Below, in pieces: positions 15,680 through 23,270 of a DNA stretch of 64,000 bases. The DNA comes from an uncultured Treponema sp. GTDB taxonomy: Bacteria; Spirochaetota; Spirochaetia; Treponematales; Treponemataceae. The position numbers and the translations under genes are program-made. Each line of letters opens with the position of its first letter. The stretch's first letter is position 1. Under the pieces are notes generated by a model that made no database searches, was not told the origin of the DNA, and was given only the letters and a program-made list of their open reading frames with translations. The stretch lies in contig CAMJZA010000005.1 in the NCBI GenBank assembly GCA_946410085.1, positions 34,003-98,002 of the forward strand. Reading direction: 5' to 3'.

Positions 15680-15763
15680 TTGACCACATCTGATAAAGCA
15701 TGTATGATAAAATTGCAGTGTATCGTATGATACCTGAGCTTTTGGGGAAAGAACGCAGCGTTT
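15680..15763 (+). promoter_or_regulatory. promoter with a 12-codon relic frame
   Basis: TTGACC (15680-15685), 17 bp, TATGAT (15703-15708). The first ATG is at 15727 (MIPELLGKERSV, then stop at 15765). The peptide may be the start of a deleted gene. Confidence 0.35.
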
Positions 15764-15835
15764 GATTCACTGATAAGGAACTTTATTGAATCAGTTACAC
15801 CGACATTTTCCTCGCTTACGCCGACATCCATTTTG

Positions 15836-15864
15836 TTGATTTTCTCCTGTCTGCATGCTAGAAT
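15836..15864 (+). promoter_or_regulatory. promoter of the truncated gene at 15874
   Basis: TTGATT (15836-15841), 17 bp, TAGAAT (15859-15864), nine bases to ATG. No ribosome-binding site, so a very short or absent leader is predicted. Confidence 0.6.
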
Positions 15865-15873
15865 AAAAAAGCT

Positions 15874-16622
15874 ATGGACTACATGAAACTCAAGGAAAAA
15901 TCGCTCAAAATTGCCGTGAGGGACGACTTTTTCAACAAGTACAAGTACACGCAGCTGGGCAACATAGACTTCGTGATTGCCAAGCACGTCATAGATGAAT
16001 ATGCACAGGCTTTGTTTGACGAGTTTGACGATGACGAGGTGAAGTCCGTCCTCTGGGCGGAAGCAAAGCAGGGCACGACGCACGACATCTACGAGAGTTT
16101 CGTCCAGCTCATCCTGACAATCGGCAAGGAGCGGACCTTCGAAAAATACCTGCCGCCCAAGTACATCGGGGCATTCGACGCGGAAAAGTTCGCGTTCATC
16201 GAATACCACGAAATCCAGCACATCTTTTACCAGAACGACTTCAACTGGAACGTCACCCCGTCCAATCACGACAGCAAGGAATTCAAGCAGCTGCACAAGC
16301 TGTGCGAGGACCTGCTTGAGGAGAATTCGATTCTCTTCCGCTATGAGAGCCAGGGCCAGGAACTGAAGGAATTCATCAGGGCGAACTTCAAGACCGACAA
16401 GTCCGTCTCGGAGAAAATCTCCGTCACCAATAACAACTTCACCTTCGTGTTCCAGAAGTGGAGCAACGTCGTCAAGCCGACGATAAGCGTGGACTGGGAG
16501 AAGGTAAAGAAGGCGGGCATCATCGCGGCTGACTTCTTCCTTGCCGACCTGCGCGCGCCAAGCAGAAACTTCTTGCGGAGAAGATAGAAGCTGTCGTTTA
16601 CAAGTATGGCTTCTTGAGATAG
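15874..16622 (+). pseudogene. truncated protein of unknown family, frameshifted 3' end
   Basis: The open part gives about 228 sensible residues (MDYMKLKEKSLKIAVRDDFF onward), hydrophilic and mixed alpha/beta, with TQLGNIDFVIAKHVIDEY and FIEYHEIQHIFYQNDFN. I do not recognise a catalytic motif; the style resembles N-terminal parts of large restriction-modification or helicase proteins, a weak guess. After FFLADL near 16550 the frame ends quickly (RAPSRNFLRRR, stop 16587). One base shifted, the DNA reads AKQKLLAEKIEAVVYKYGFL and stops at 16622. That tail is encoded by the 45-bp repeat found again at 17667. The gene therefore looks like a 5' fragment joined out of frame to a foreign or retained 3' end. 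Confidence 0.55.
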
Positions 16623-16623
16623 T
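16579..16623 (+). repeat. 45-bp gene-end repeat, copy 1
   Basis: Matches 17667-17711 at 43 of 45 positions (AGAAGATAGAAGCTG, then CGTTTACA, then GTATGGCTTCTTGAGATAGT). Contains the 6-bp inverted repeat AGAAGC/GCTTCT. Encodes EKIEAVVYKYGFLR in one frame. Confidence 0.85.
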
Positions 16624-16655
16624 ACGTGATATAATAGAAGAAACGGAGGTTCTGT

Positions 16656-16880
16656 ATGTCAGATTTTGCGTATGCGTATTTTTCGACGGAATTGGATAAG
16701 CTTTCCTTGCCCGATTTGGAACAGTTGCTTGAAAAGATTCAGGGGCTGATTGCAAAGCAGAGGGAGAAGAAAATTTCAAGGGAAGAAGCCGCGCTTCGGG
16801 CGATTTTTGCACGGGCAGATTCCGAACATGCGTCTTCGAACGGCGAAAAATGGACCCGTGAGGAACTGTATGAGCGGTAA
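16656..16880 (+). CDS. antitoxin of a PIN-domain toxin-antitoxin pair (putative)
   Basis: A 74-residue protein. Residues 1-60 are predicted alpha-helical with an amphipathic segment (LSLPDLEQLLEKIQGLIAKQ), followed by a charged tail ending KWTREELYER. CGGAGG lies 8 nt before the ATG, and TATAAT at 16630-16635 is a plausible -10 box. The last 11 bases overlap the PIN toxin gene. No DNA-binding motif is obvious, so the antitoxin call rests on size, helix content and coupling to the toxin. Confidence 0.65.
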   Translation: MSDFAYAYFSTELDKLSLPDLEQLLEKIQGLIAKQREKKISREEAALRAIFARADSEHASSNGEKWTREELYER

Positions 16881-17292
16881 GGAATTTCTCGATTCGAACA
16901 TCCTTGTCTACTGTGTTGATGAGGATGACAAGACGAAGCAACAAACAGCTCGGGAGCTTATCGCATCACTCATCAATACCCGGACTGGCAGAATCTCTAC
17001 ACAGACTTTGCAGGAGTTCTTCAACATTTCCGTAAAGAAATTGAAAAGAAACAAATCAACGGTGCAGAAGGATGTCACAGATTTCGCGGATGTGTTTCCC
17101 GTACACATAAACACAGTCAAGGACATTCTTACTGCTATCACAATCAGCATAAAGAACCAGCTTTCGTTCTATGACTCCCTCATCATCGCCGCAGCCAAGG
17201 CGGAGGGCTGTGAGATAGTGTATTCCGAAGATTTAAACGACGGGCAGGAAATGGATGGGGTAAAGATAGTGAATCCGTTCCGGCAAGAATAG
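16870..17292 (+). CDS. PIN-domain ribonuclease toxin, VapC-like
   Basis: A 140-residue protein from the ATG at 16870, inside the antitoxin's last codons. PIN hallmarks: FLDSNILVYCVDE (first acidic residue, residues 6-18), STQTLQEFFN (conserved Glu), LSFYDSLIIAAAKAEGCEIV (third acidic residue and helix) and YSEDLNDGQ (last Asp). VapC-type toxins cleave tRNA or rRNA. All four acidic positions are kept, so the enzyme may be active. The third, diverged copy of the gene-end repeat begins over its stop codon. Confidence 0.87.
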   Translation: MSGKEFLDSNILVYCVDEDDKTKQQTARELIASLINTRTGRISTQTLQEFFNISVKKLKRNKSTVQKDVTDFADVFPVHINTVKDILTAITISIKNQLSFYDSLIIAAAKAEGCEIVYSEDLNDGQEMDGVKIVNPFRQE

Positions 17293-17324
17293 GCGGGTGT
17301 ATACAAGTATGGATTCCTGAAACA
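17285..17324 (+). repeat. gene-end repeat, diverged copy 3
   Basis: AAGAATAGGCGGGTGTATAC followed by AAGTATGGATTCCTGAAACAG aligns with the 45-bp repeat; one frame reads AGVYKYGFLK, close to EAGVYTYGFLR and EAVVYKYGFLR. It starts over the stop codon of the PIN toxin. Confidence 0.55.
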
Positions 17325-17335
17325 GGATGTTGTAT

Positions 17336-17542
17336 ATGATTGCAGTAAAAGCATATTATGACGGAAATGCATTTATTCCGATCGAAAAAAAGTCTTTCAA
17401 AAAGAATCAACAGGCTCTTATAGTAATTGAAGAAACTTCCGTTCCCCCAAAAAAATGCAGGGGAATTGCATCTGAATATGCCAATCCTTCTCTTGTAGGA
17501 AAAGAAAGCGAAATAGCAGCAGAGACTTTTTCGGGTAAATGA
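17336..17542 (+). CDS. antitoxin of second PIN toxin pair (putative)
   Basis: A 68-residue protein (MIAVKAYYDGNAFIPIEKKS). A strand-rich N-terminus of the pattern VKAYYDGNAFIPIE with a following KNQQALIVIEE is typical of small antitoxins paired with PIN toxins. ATG 17336 is preferred over 17327 because CAGGA lies about 9 nt upstream. The stop TGA overlaps the ATG of the downstream toxin remnant. Confidence 0.65.
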   Translation: MIAVKAYYDGNAFIPIEKKSFKKNQQALIVIEETSVPPKKCRGIASEYANPSLVGKESEIAAETFSGK

Positions 17543-17730
17543 TTATGACGCTCATAGACACAAATGTTGTTCTCAGATATCTACTCAATGACATAGAGGA
17601 ACAGGCTGACAAGGCTGCAGACGTCATAGAAAACGGAGCGTTCACATTAGCAGAAATCCTTGGCAAAGAAGATAGAAGCTGGCGTTTACACGTATGGCTT
17701 CTTGAGATAGTCATAGCTGCAAGGAGCTGA
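17539..17730 (+). pseudogene. truncated PIN-domain toxin
   Basis: MIMTLIDTNVVLRYLLNDIE carries the first PIN aspartate, and ENGAFTLAEIL reaches the conserved glutamate helix. After about 41 residues the sequence turns into the 45-bp gene-end repeat read in an unrelated frame (GKEDRSWRLHVWLLEIV) and stops. The two C-terminal acidic positions are missing, so the enzyme cannot be active. Its antitoxin is intact. Confidence 0.75.
17667..17711 (+). repeat. 45-bp gene-end repeat, copy 2
   Basis: Differs from the copy at 16579 only by T/G and A/C substitutions. One frame reads KKIEAGVYTYGFLR and stop. It replaces the 3' two thirds of the PIN toxin gene. Confidence 0.85.
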
Positions 17731-17732
17731 GT

Positions 17733-18158
17733 GTGTCCAAACTGAAACGCTTCTGCTATGTTCTCCTGCAATGCACCTGGGGAGCAGGGCAGACCGTGCT
17801 GGGCTTCTTCTTTTTCCTCGCCAACATACGGTGCCCGCATTCGTTGTACCGGGGCTGCATAGACACGCAGTGGAAGAACCCCTATGCCGGGCTGAGTCTC
17901 GGACTCTTCATTTTTACACCCCAGGCCGGCGGTGAGTATACGGCGCAGGTCCGCGTCCACGAGTACGGGCATACCGTCCAGTCCCTGATGCTCGGCCCCC
18001 TGTATTCCGTCGTCGGAATCATCTCCGTCACATGGGCTTCCCTGCCGTATTTTCAGAAACTGCGGGAACAGAAGGGCATTCCGTACACGGCCTGCTTCGT
18101 GGAAAAATGGGCAAGCAGGCTCGGCGAGAAAGTGACCGGCGAAAAAGCTGCGTGGTAA
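17733..18158 (+). CDS. membrane protein with HEYGH motif
   Basis: A 141-residue protein. A hydrophobic N-terminal segment (LLQCTWGAGQTVLGFFFFLA) is followed by VHEYGHTVQSLMLGPLYSVV and a second hydrophobic stretch. The block VHEYGHTxQSxxLGPLY is shared by a widespread family of small membrane proteins of unknown function; HExxH resembles a zinc-protease site, but no third ligand is evident. The C-terminus has EKWASRLGEKV. GTG start at 17733 with AAGGAG about 7 nt upstream. It follows the decayed toxin gene directly and ends before a 50-bp hairpin. Confidence 0.75.
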   Translation: MSKLKRFCYVLLQCTWGAGQTVLGFFFFLANIRCPHSLYRGCIDTQWKNPYAGLSLGLFIFTPQAGGEYTAQVRVHEYGHTVQSLMLGPLYSVVGIISVTWASLPYFQKLREQKGIPYTACFVEKWASRLGEKVTGEKAAW

Positions 18159-18169
18159 AAACACCCGGA

Positions 18170-18219
18170 CTGCAAAATTTCGTCTATATACTTTCCTCTA
18201 TATAGCGCAAACTTTGCAG
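18170..18219. repeat. 50-bp imperfect palindrome
   Basis: Arms 18170-18190 and 18199-18219 (21 nt each, 17 matching) around an 8-nt loop. The ends CTGCAAA/TTTGCAG and the inner CTATATA/TATATAG are perfect. No T-tract follows. Bases 18220-18350 hold nothing I recognise. Confidence 0.7.
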
Positions 18220-18350
18220 TAGGATGTGCCAGGGAACGCTTGTTTTACCTGAACAGACTTATCAAGAAGAAGCAGGACGGCCCCGCGAACGTCTTCATCA
18301 GACTGAAAGGGGTGTGCACGTCAGTCTTTGCGTCCCCGAAGAATTTGAAA

Positions 18351-18827
18351 CTACAGGTCACATTCAATCGTCAGCATCTTGAGCGAGAATCCGTTGCGCT
18401 CGTAAAACCTGAGGCCGTCCTTGTTCTGGGGAAAGACCTGCGTGCGGAAAAAATCCGCGCCCATTTCCCTGCCGTATTGCTTTGCGGCATCCAGCAGAAG
18501 GGTTCCTGTCCCGCGGTTACGGAAGCTTTTTGTCACGAGCAAATCCTGAAGATAGATATTGCTCTGCGGCTTCAGGCAGGAAATCTCTTTTGCACGGACA
18601 AAAATGACATGGGCAAATCCGATTACAGTTCCGCCGGCCTCATCCTCCGCAACAAACATGACCTGGCTTTCGCTGTGCAGGATGCACTCAAGCTGCCCGG
18701 CCCTTTCTCCTTTGTTGCTCAGGACGAAATGCTCCGGCTGATAGAGCACGGAGTCTTCTTCCAGTTCCGTGTAGAGCTTTTCCAGAATACCGGCATCTTC
18801 TTTTTTTGCCTTTCGTATGACGGTCAT
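18351..18827 (-). CDS. GNAT-family N-acetyltransferase
   Basis: A 158-residue acetyltransferase. N-terminus IRKAKKEDAGILEKLYTELE (helix 1-2); the middle strand VIGFAHVIFVRAKE; then the acetyl-CoA pyrophosphate-binding loop SFRNRGTGTLLLDAAKQYG (RxxGxG/A pattern); and the late GLRFYERNGFSLKMLTIE characteristic of amine acetyltransferases. Substrate unknown. GGGAGG lies before the ATG. Convergent with the membrane protein gene. Confidence 0.9.
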   Translation of the reverse strand: MTVIRKAKKEDAGILEKLYTELEEDSVLYQPEHFVLSNKGERAGQLECILHSESQVMFVAEDEAGGTVIGFAHVIFVRAKEISCLKPQSNIYLQDLLVTKSFRNRGTGTLLLDAAKQYGREMGADFFRTQVFPQNKDGLRFYERNGFSLKMLTIECDL

Positions 18828-18971
18828 ATTATATTCCTCCCTTCCACATGCTCCTGAGTACGAACAGCGGTTCCGTATCTGCGGTGACAGGAGAAGAAAA
18901 CCGCATGGAAAAATGAACGGGTAGGTAGGAGAGAGTCATTTGGTGTAATAGTATACCATCGTTTTCTCCAT

Positions 18972-19009
18972 TCTGCAAATGATTCGTGAATCTGCAAATG
19001 ATCCGTGAA
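18972..19009. repeat. two tandem 19-bp repeats
   Basis: TCTGCAAATGAT(T/C)CGTGAA at 18972-18990 and 18991-19009. The remainder of 18828-19240 shows a short hairpin near 19056-19072 and no gene. Confidence 0.75.
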
Positions 19010-19281
19010 CAACCCGGCATCTGCCGGATTTGAGACAAAACACGACACGAATACCGCTTTTCCTGCGGAAAAAGCCGTAAAAAGTCCTTTTTATCCCGAT
19101 TTCCGTACTTCATCGTTCGGGGTACGGGCTGCCGGCCGTACGGGAACCCGCATGAAACCTGCGTCAACAGGAATTTCCTTCAGTTCCGCCAAAGTGAGCT
19201 AAAAAACTACACGCAGCCCGCCTGCCTTTCGTTTATATTGTGCGGCGTACAGGAGGAAAACGAATGACGTACAGCTGAACG

Positions 19282-19428
19282 GCCCCTTCCCGTAAAACCG
19301 GAAGCGGAAGGGGCAGCAGAACCGGACGGACATCCGCTGTCAGCGGATACTGTCCGGCAGGCAACACAAAACAGAACGGCAGGCCGGGGCCGCAAAAACA
19401 CATTCTTCATGCAAAGGAACATGAAGAA
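19282..19428 (+). promoter_or_regulatory. highly structured leader before the HU/DUF4469 gene
   Basis: Three perfect hairpins follow each other: GCCCCTTCC/GGAAGGGGC (19282-19290/19306-19314); a helix closed by CGGAC/GTCCG (19323-19356) with inner ATCCGCT/AGCGGAT; and TTCTTCATG/CATGAAGAA (19403-19411/19420-19428). A ribosome-binding site with a tiny frame (ATGACGTACAGCTGA, 19264) lies in front. No known riboswitch class is recognised. Confidence 0.5.
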
Positions 19429-19452
19429 TAAAAAGAAAAGAGGAATAACCTT

Positions 19453-20265
19453 ATGAAACAGAATCTTATCAACACCGAAGACAATTCACCGAAGTCGGGC
19501 AAACTTTCCATTGCCCTGTATCCGAATGCCCTGCGCAAGAGCAACGGAAAAGAAATCAGTTACTATGCCCGCGTCGTAAACCGCAGGTGCCTGGGCATGG
19601 ACGACATCGTCAATGACCTGCTTTCCGAAGACGGCAGCATTGATGCCGTACAGATGAAAAAAGACTGGAACAGCATCATCAATGCCATTGCAATGCGCAT
19701 CAGCGCGGGGATTTCCGTCGATTTCGGACTGGGAGTACTTTCCCCTGCCGTCACCGGCAGCTTTAGCGGCGAGCAGTCTGAATTCAACAGGAACAAAAAC
19801 TGCATCACGGTAAAATACCGGCCGTCGCAGGACATAAAAAAGACGATGTCCTCCCTTGAGCCGGTGATTACGCGGGGCAACATCTGCCGTCCGGAAATCA
19901 CGCGCGTTTTCGACTGCGGCTCAGGCTGGGACAGCGCAAACCTGAAGGAAGATCAGAGCCTTGACTCCGGTACCATCAGCGCAGGCAACCTGCTCATCAT
20001 CGAGGGAAAGAATCTCCGCCTCGACGGAAGCAGCGGCGAAGTCGGCCTGTACCTGGACAACATTGCGGCACCGGACAAATCAATCCGGCTGGGACCGGAA
20101 TCCCTCTGCCGCAACAATCCCGCACTTCTTGAGTTCATCGTTCCCCGTGAGATTGAACAGGATGCAGAATACCGGATCCGTCTGGTAACGCAGCACATGC
20201 CGGGAGGCAGGCTCAGGGAATCGCCCCTGAGCGGCAGTTTCCCCACCGTGTTCAGCGCAGCCTGA
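19453..20265 (+). CDS. HU-like DNA-binding protein with DUF4469 domain
   Basis: A 270-residue protein. Residues 15-130 resemble an HU/IHF-type domain as found in Bacteroides-type proteins (IALYPNALRKSNGKEISYYA; VNDLLSEDGSIDAVQMKKDW; INAIAMRISAGISVDFGLG). Residues 140-265 fit DUF4469, an Ig-like fold (PEITRVFDCGS; GNLLIIEGKNLRLDGSSGEV; FIVPREIEQDAEYRIRLVTQ). AGAGGAATAACC precedes the ATG. Role unknown: nucleoid binding is inferred for the N-terminal part, and the C-terminal part resembles extracellular Ig folds. Confidence 0.75.
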   Translation: MKQNLINTEDNSPKSGKLSIALYPNALRKSNGKEISYYARVVNRRCLGMDDIVNDLLSEDGSIDAVQMKKDWNSIINAIAMRISAGISVDFGLGVLSPAVTGSFSGEQSEFNRNKNCITVKYRPSQDIKKTMSSLEPVITRGNICRPEITRVFDCGSGWDSANLKEDQSLDSGTISAGNLLIIEGKNLRLDGSSGEVGLYLDNIAAPDKSIRLGPESLCRNNPALLEFIVPREIEQDAEYRIRLVTQHMPGGRLRESPLSGSFPTVFSAA

Positions 20266-20306
20266 CGGACAGGCAGGTCATACGGGAGCCGTGCAGGTGC
20301 GGTCGG

Positions 20307-20885
20307 TCAGGGATAGGAGAAGGTCAGCCGCTGTATGGGCGAAGGCCCGTACTCGTGGCAGGCTGCAATGTGGGCCTTGGTCGGGTAGCCCTTGTGCTTC
20401 GCGTAACCGTAGGCCGGGTACAGGGCGTCATAGTCACGCATAATCCGGTCCCGGCCTACCTTCGCGATAATGCTCGCCGCCATGACCTGGGGGTATTTCC
20501 CGTCAGCCTTAACCTCTGCCCTGACGGGGCAGGACAGGCCGGGGGTATACAGGCCATCGGCAATTGCTTCAAGTTCCCCTGCCTGCAGGGCAGCCAGGCG
20601 GGGAAAGCGGTTCAGCATATCCTGAAAGGCACGGGCCATCGCCAGAAGGCTTGCCTGCAGGATGTTTATGCGGTCTATTTCATCCGCCTCCACCCGGGCA
20701 AAGCCCCAGCAGGCCCGCTCCTTTATGACCATCTCGGCTGCCTCCCGTTTTTTTTCTGACAGCTTCTTGCTGTCGTTCAAGAGTTCAAGGGGAAAATCAT
20801 CCGGCAGGACGACACAGCCCGCCGTCACGGGTCCCGCCAGCGGTCCCCTCCCCGCTTCATCCAAACCTGCAAGGCAGCCATTCAT
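20307..20885 (-). CDS. rnhB: ribonuclease HII
   Basis: Cleaves RNA in RNA-DNA hybrids and at single ribonucleotides. A 192-residue protein from MNGCLAGLDEAGRGPLAGPV, holding the DEAGRG motif with the first two acidic residues. NDSKKLSEKKRE is the conserved substrate loop, SIIAKVGRDRIM the helix after the third acidic strand, and GYAKHKGYPTKAH the C-terminal block. The Met at 20885 is chosen because the protein match starts there and it avoids overlap with the upstream gene ending at 20899. Confidence 0.95.
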   Translation of the reverse strand: MNGCLAGLDEAGRGPLAGPVTAGCVVLPDDFPLELLNDSKKLSEKKREAAEMVIKERACWGFARVEADEIDRINILQASLLAMARAFQDMLNRFPRLAALQAGELEAIADGLYTPGLSCPVRAEVKADGKYPQVMAASIIAKVGRDRIMRDYDALYPAYGYAKHKGYPTKAHIAACHEYGPSPIQRLTFSYP

Positions 20886-20898
20886 GCCGACAGCTCCT

Positions 20899-23256
20899 TC
20901 ATTCCGTAAATCCCCGTATCGTATTTGACTCCAGCGCAAGCGTCGTCGCGCCTCCGCTCATCCTGACCGCCGCAAGCTTCCCCGGTGAGCCTGCCGCCCG
21001 GAGCGCCCCGTTCAGGACGTTCCCCCGCAGCAGGCAGCTACCGCCCGAAATCTCGGCAATCCGTCCCGTGTAGCAGGACACGCTCGCAACGGATTTTTCC
21101 AGACGCAGGTCCGAGTCAACCATGCAGAAGGCGAGCGCAGTATACGAAGAGACGGCGCAGGCAGAGTCCGTCAGGGCGACCTGTGACGTATAGGCGGTAA
21201 ACAGGGAGGAATAGGATGCGGCATAGGCAGAAAAAGAGGACGAGCGGGCCGCTACGGCGGAACAGCGCAGTTCCATGAGTCTGCCTTCCTGCTCAAAGCG
21301 GGCAGAAAGGTCACAGCCTTCAAAGCTCAGGCTGCCGTCCTGCACGCTGATGAAAACCGTCTGTTTCCTGCCGCCCTCCCCTGCCGCCGCAAAGCCAGCC
21401 CCGGGAACGGCGTCCGCATCTTCTTCTTTTAAAATCGAACAGTTCCTGAAGGCAACATTCGTCCGGTCAATGACAAGGGAGGCGTCCCGCAGGAAGCGCA
21501 GTGTCGCACGGCTTCCGGTGATAGCGCAGGGGCGCGTGATCGTCACGACAGTCCGGACCGGCACGTCGTCCAGCACGTGCAGGGTCAGCTTTTCGTTCGC
21601 ATTGATTGCGGCGGCAGCCTGCTCAAACGTACGGAAAGGTGCGGCATAGCTGCCGTTTTGGGTTTCCGCATCCCCGCCTGCCGCCCGCAGGTAGATGTTC
21701 CTGCCTTCGACAAGCACGTGCAGTTCCGTGCGCTCCCCGGCATTCCCCGCGGCATCCACCGCATAGGCAGCAACCCGGTAGCAGGTTGCCTGCCCGCCGA
21801 CCGTTGCCAGGCGAAAGCTGTTTCCCGCAAGCTTCGTAAAACCGCCGACCGGACCGGCACAAAACGCAGCCGCAGGCTCCCCGGCATCACCGGCGGTCCC
21901 GCCCGCTCCGTCAATCCCGGCGGCAGCGTCCCCTCCGGCAATCCCGACAGCAGCGGCGGCAAGGTCATCACCGTCGCCGCGGGGAATGCCTTCGCTGACG
22001 GCATAGAAGACGCTCGAGCCCGCCTCGCTTTCAATGCGGATTTCCCGGTCGTCAGTAAAGGCAAGCCCGCTGCGCTCAGCAGGAATGACGGCAGGCGGCA
22101 GGGGCGGCAGGCGGTCCAGATGAAAGGCTGCGGAAAGTTCCCCCTGATAGACGCCGTCAAGATAGACCCCGCTCGTAAAGGTCCCGCATACGTCCTCCCC
22201 CGTAAACGCATCCATGACGAGCGACTCGTAGCGGCCGGGAGCGGGGCCCAGGATTTTCGGGACACTTCCGTCAGTATCGGAAGCGGCATCGGACCTGCCC
22301 AGGCAGTAGGCGCTCAGGTAGGGAGGCGCCAGAGCGAGCGAGAAGCGGCAGCTGCCGTCGTCCTGAACGCGGCACGCAAGCGAGGGTTTCGGATACAGGA
22401 CGAACGCCTGCGCCTTCGCATCATCGGCCTCGCCTTCGGCTTTCCAAAAGAGGACGTGCGTCTCGCTCCGGTCCACCTGCAGGGCGGTCAGCTTTCCCTT
22501 CCATTCCCCGTCATCAATCTTAAATACATACGAGGCATCAAGCGGCAGCACCGTCTCCCAGTCGGAAATGCGGAAGGGCAGCGCGGACGGCAGCGCATCG
22601 GTTCCCTCCTGTGCAGGTGCAGTCCTGACGAGAAAGCGGAACAGCGTCTCGCCGTCCGTCACGATGAAGGGAATATAGCGGACCACCGTATTCGCCCTGC
22701 CAAAGGAAAGCAGACCCCCCGGGAAAAAACGGCTGTCCCCGTCGGGAAGTGAGCTGCCGGTCATGTAGCGGAATTCCGCGGGAATTAAAAAGGCGCTGCC
22801 CGCCGTATACTTCCTGACCGGATTCGTGCAGATCATGCGGACAAAGTTCTTCTGGTTTTCGTTCCAGCTGTGCCCTGCATCCAGCCGGGACGCTGGCGTA
22901 ACGCTGTAGTCAATGCTGTAATCGGACCGCCTGCCTGCCCGGTCGACCGTCGTGATTTTGAGGTGCACGTCCCCTTCCTGATCAATCAGGGAAGGACCGT
23001 CATAGGCAAATCCGAAGAGGAGTGGGTCGGAGCCGGAAATGGAATAATAGACCTCAAAGCCGTCGGGGACATCAATGAGAAGGGGCTGCCGGTTTCCCCA
23101 GGTACCGGCGACCGGGCTGATGATGCTGCATGCAGCAGCCGCGGACTGGCAGACCCCCTTCCCCGTGCAGACGAACACACCGAGGAAGAGCAGGATGAGA
23201 ATCCTCAAAACATGCCTTCCCGCACAGCGGAAGGCCCTGCCAGCCGGCTTCCCCAT
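20899..23256 (-). CDS. large secreted protein with chitobiase-like and beta-helix regions
   Basis: A 785-residue protein with a signal-anchor N-terminus (HVLRILILLFLGVFVCTGKG). Residues 45-120 (PVAGTWGNRQPLLIDVPDGF, SISGSDPLLF) resemble a CHB_HEX_C_1 domain. A second such region precedes an Ala/Gly-rich linker at about residues 430-460. The last 230 residues (from YLRAAGGDAETQNGSYAAPF) fit a right-handed parallel beta-helix with repeated short strands (AFRNCSILKEE, LSFEGCDLSAR, ARSSSFSAYA, LLRGNVLNG). Probably surface or periplasmic; function unknown. Starts 14 nt after the phosphoribosyltransferase gene and has no clear ribosome-binding site. Confidence 0.7.
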   Translation of the reverse strand: MGKPAGRAFRCAGRHVLRILILLFLGVFVCTGKGVCQSAAAACSIISPVAGTWGNRQPLLIDVPDGFEVYYSISGSDPLLFGFAYDGPSLIDQEGDVHLKITTVDRAGRRSDYSIDYSVTPASRLDAGHSWNENQKNFVRMICTNPVRKYTAGSAFLIPAEFRYMTGSSLPDGDSRFFPGGLLSFGRANTVVRYIPFIVTDGETLFRFLVRTAPAQEGTDALPSALPFRISDWETVLPLDASYVFKIDDGEWKGKLTALQVDRSETHVLFWKAEGEADDAKAQAFVLYPKPSLACRVQDDGSCRFSLALAPPYLSAYCLGRSDAASDTDGSVPKILGPAPGRYESLVMDAFTGEDVCGTFTSGVYLDGVYQGELSAAFHLDRLPPLPPAVIPAERSGLAFTDDREIRIESEAGSSVFYAVSEGIPRGDGDDLAAAAVGIAGGDAAAGIDGAGGTAGDAGEPAAAFCAGPVGGFTKLAGNSFRLATVGGQATCYRVAAYAVDAAGNAGERTELHVLVEGRNIYLRAAGGDAETQNGSYAAPFRTFEQAAAAINANEKLTLHVLDDVPVRTVVTITRPCAITGSRATLRFLRDASLVIDRTNVAFRNCSILKEEDADAVPGAGFAAAGEGGRKQTVFISVQDGSLSFEGCDLSARFEQEGRLMELRCSAVAARSSSFSAYAASYSSLFTAYTSQVALTDSACAVSSYTALAFCMVDSDLRLEKSVASVSCYTGRIAEISGGSCLLRGNVLNGALRAAGSPGKLAAVRMSGGATTLALESNTIRGFTE

Positions 23257-23270
23257 AGCGGCGGTCCGGA

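Noticed and set aside
15670..16944. Leftward frame of 424 codons over the truncated gene and first toxin-antitoxin pair
   Set aside because: The plus strand has promoter, start and TA genes; the leftward translation shows no domain.
18220..18350. Gene remnant between the 50-bp palindrome and the GNAT gene
   Set aside because: Short open stretches in two frames but no recognisable motif.
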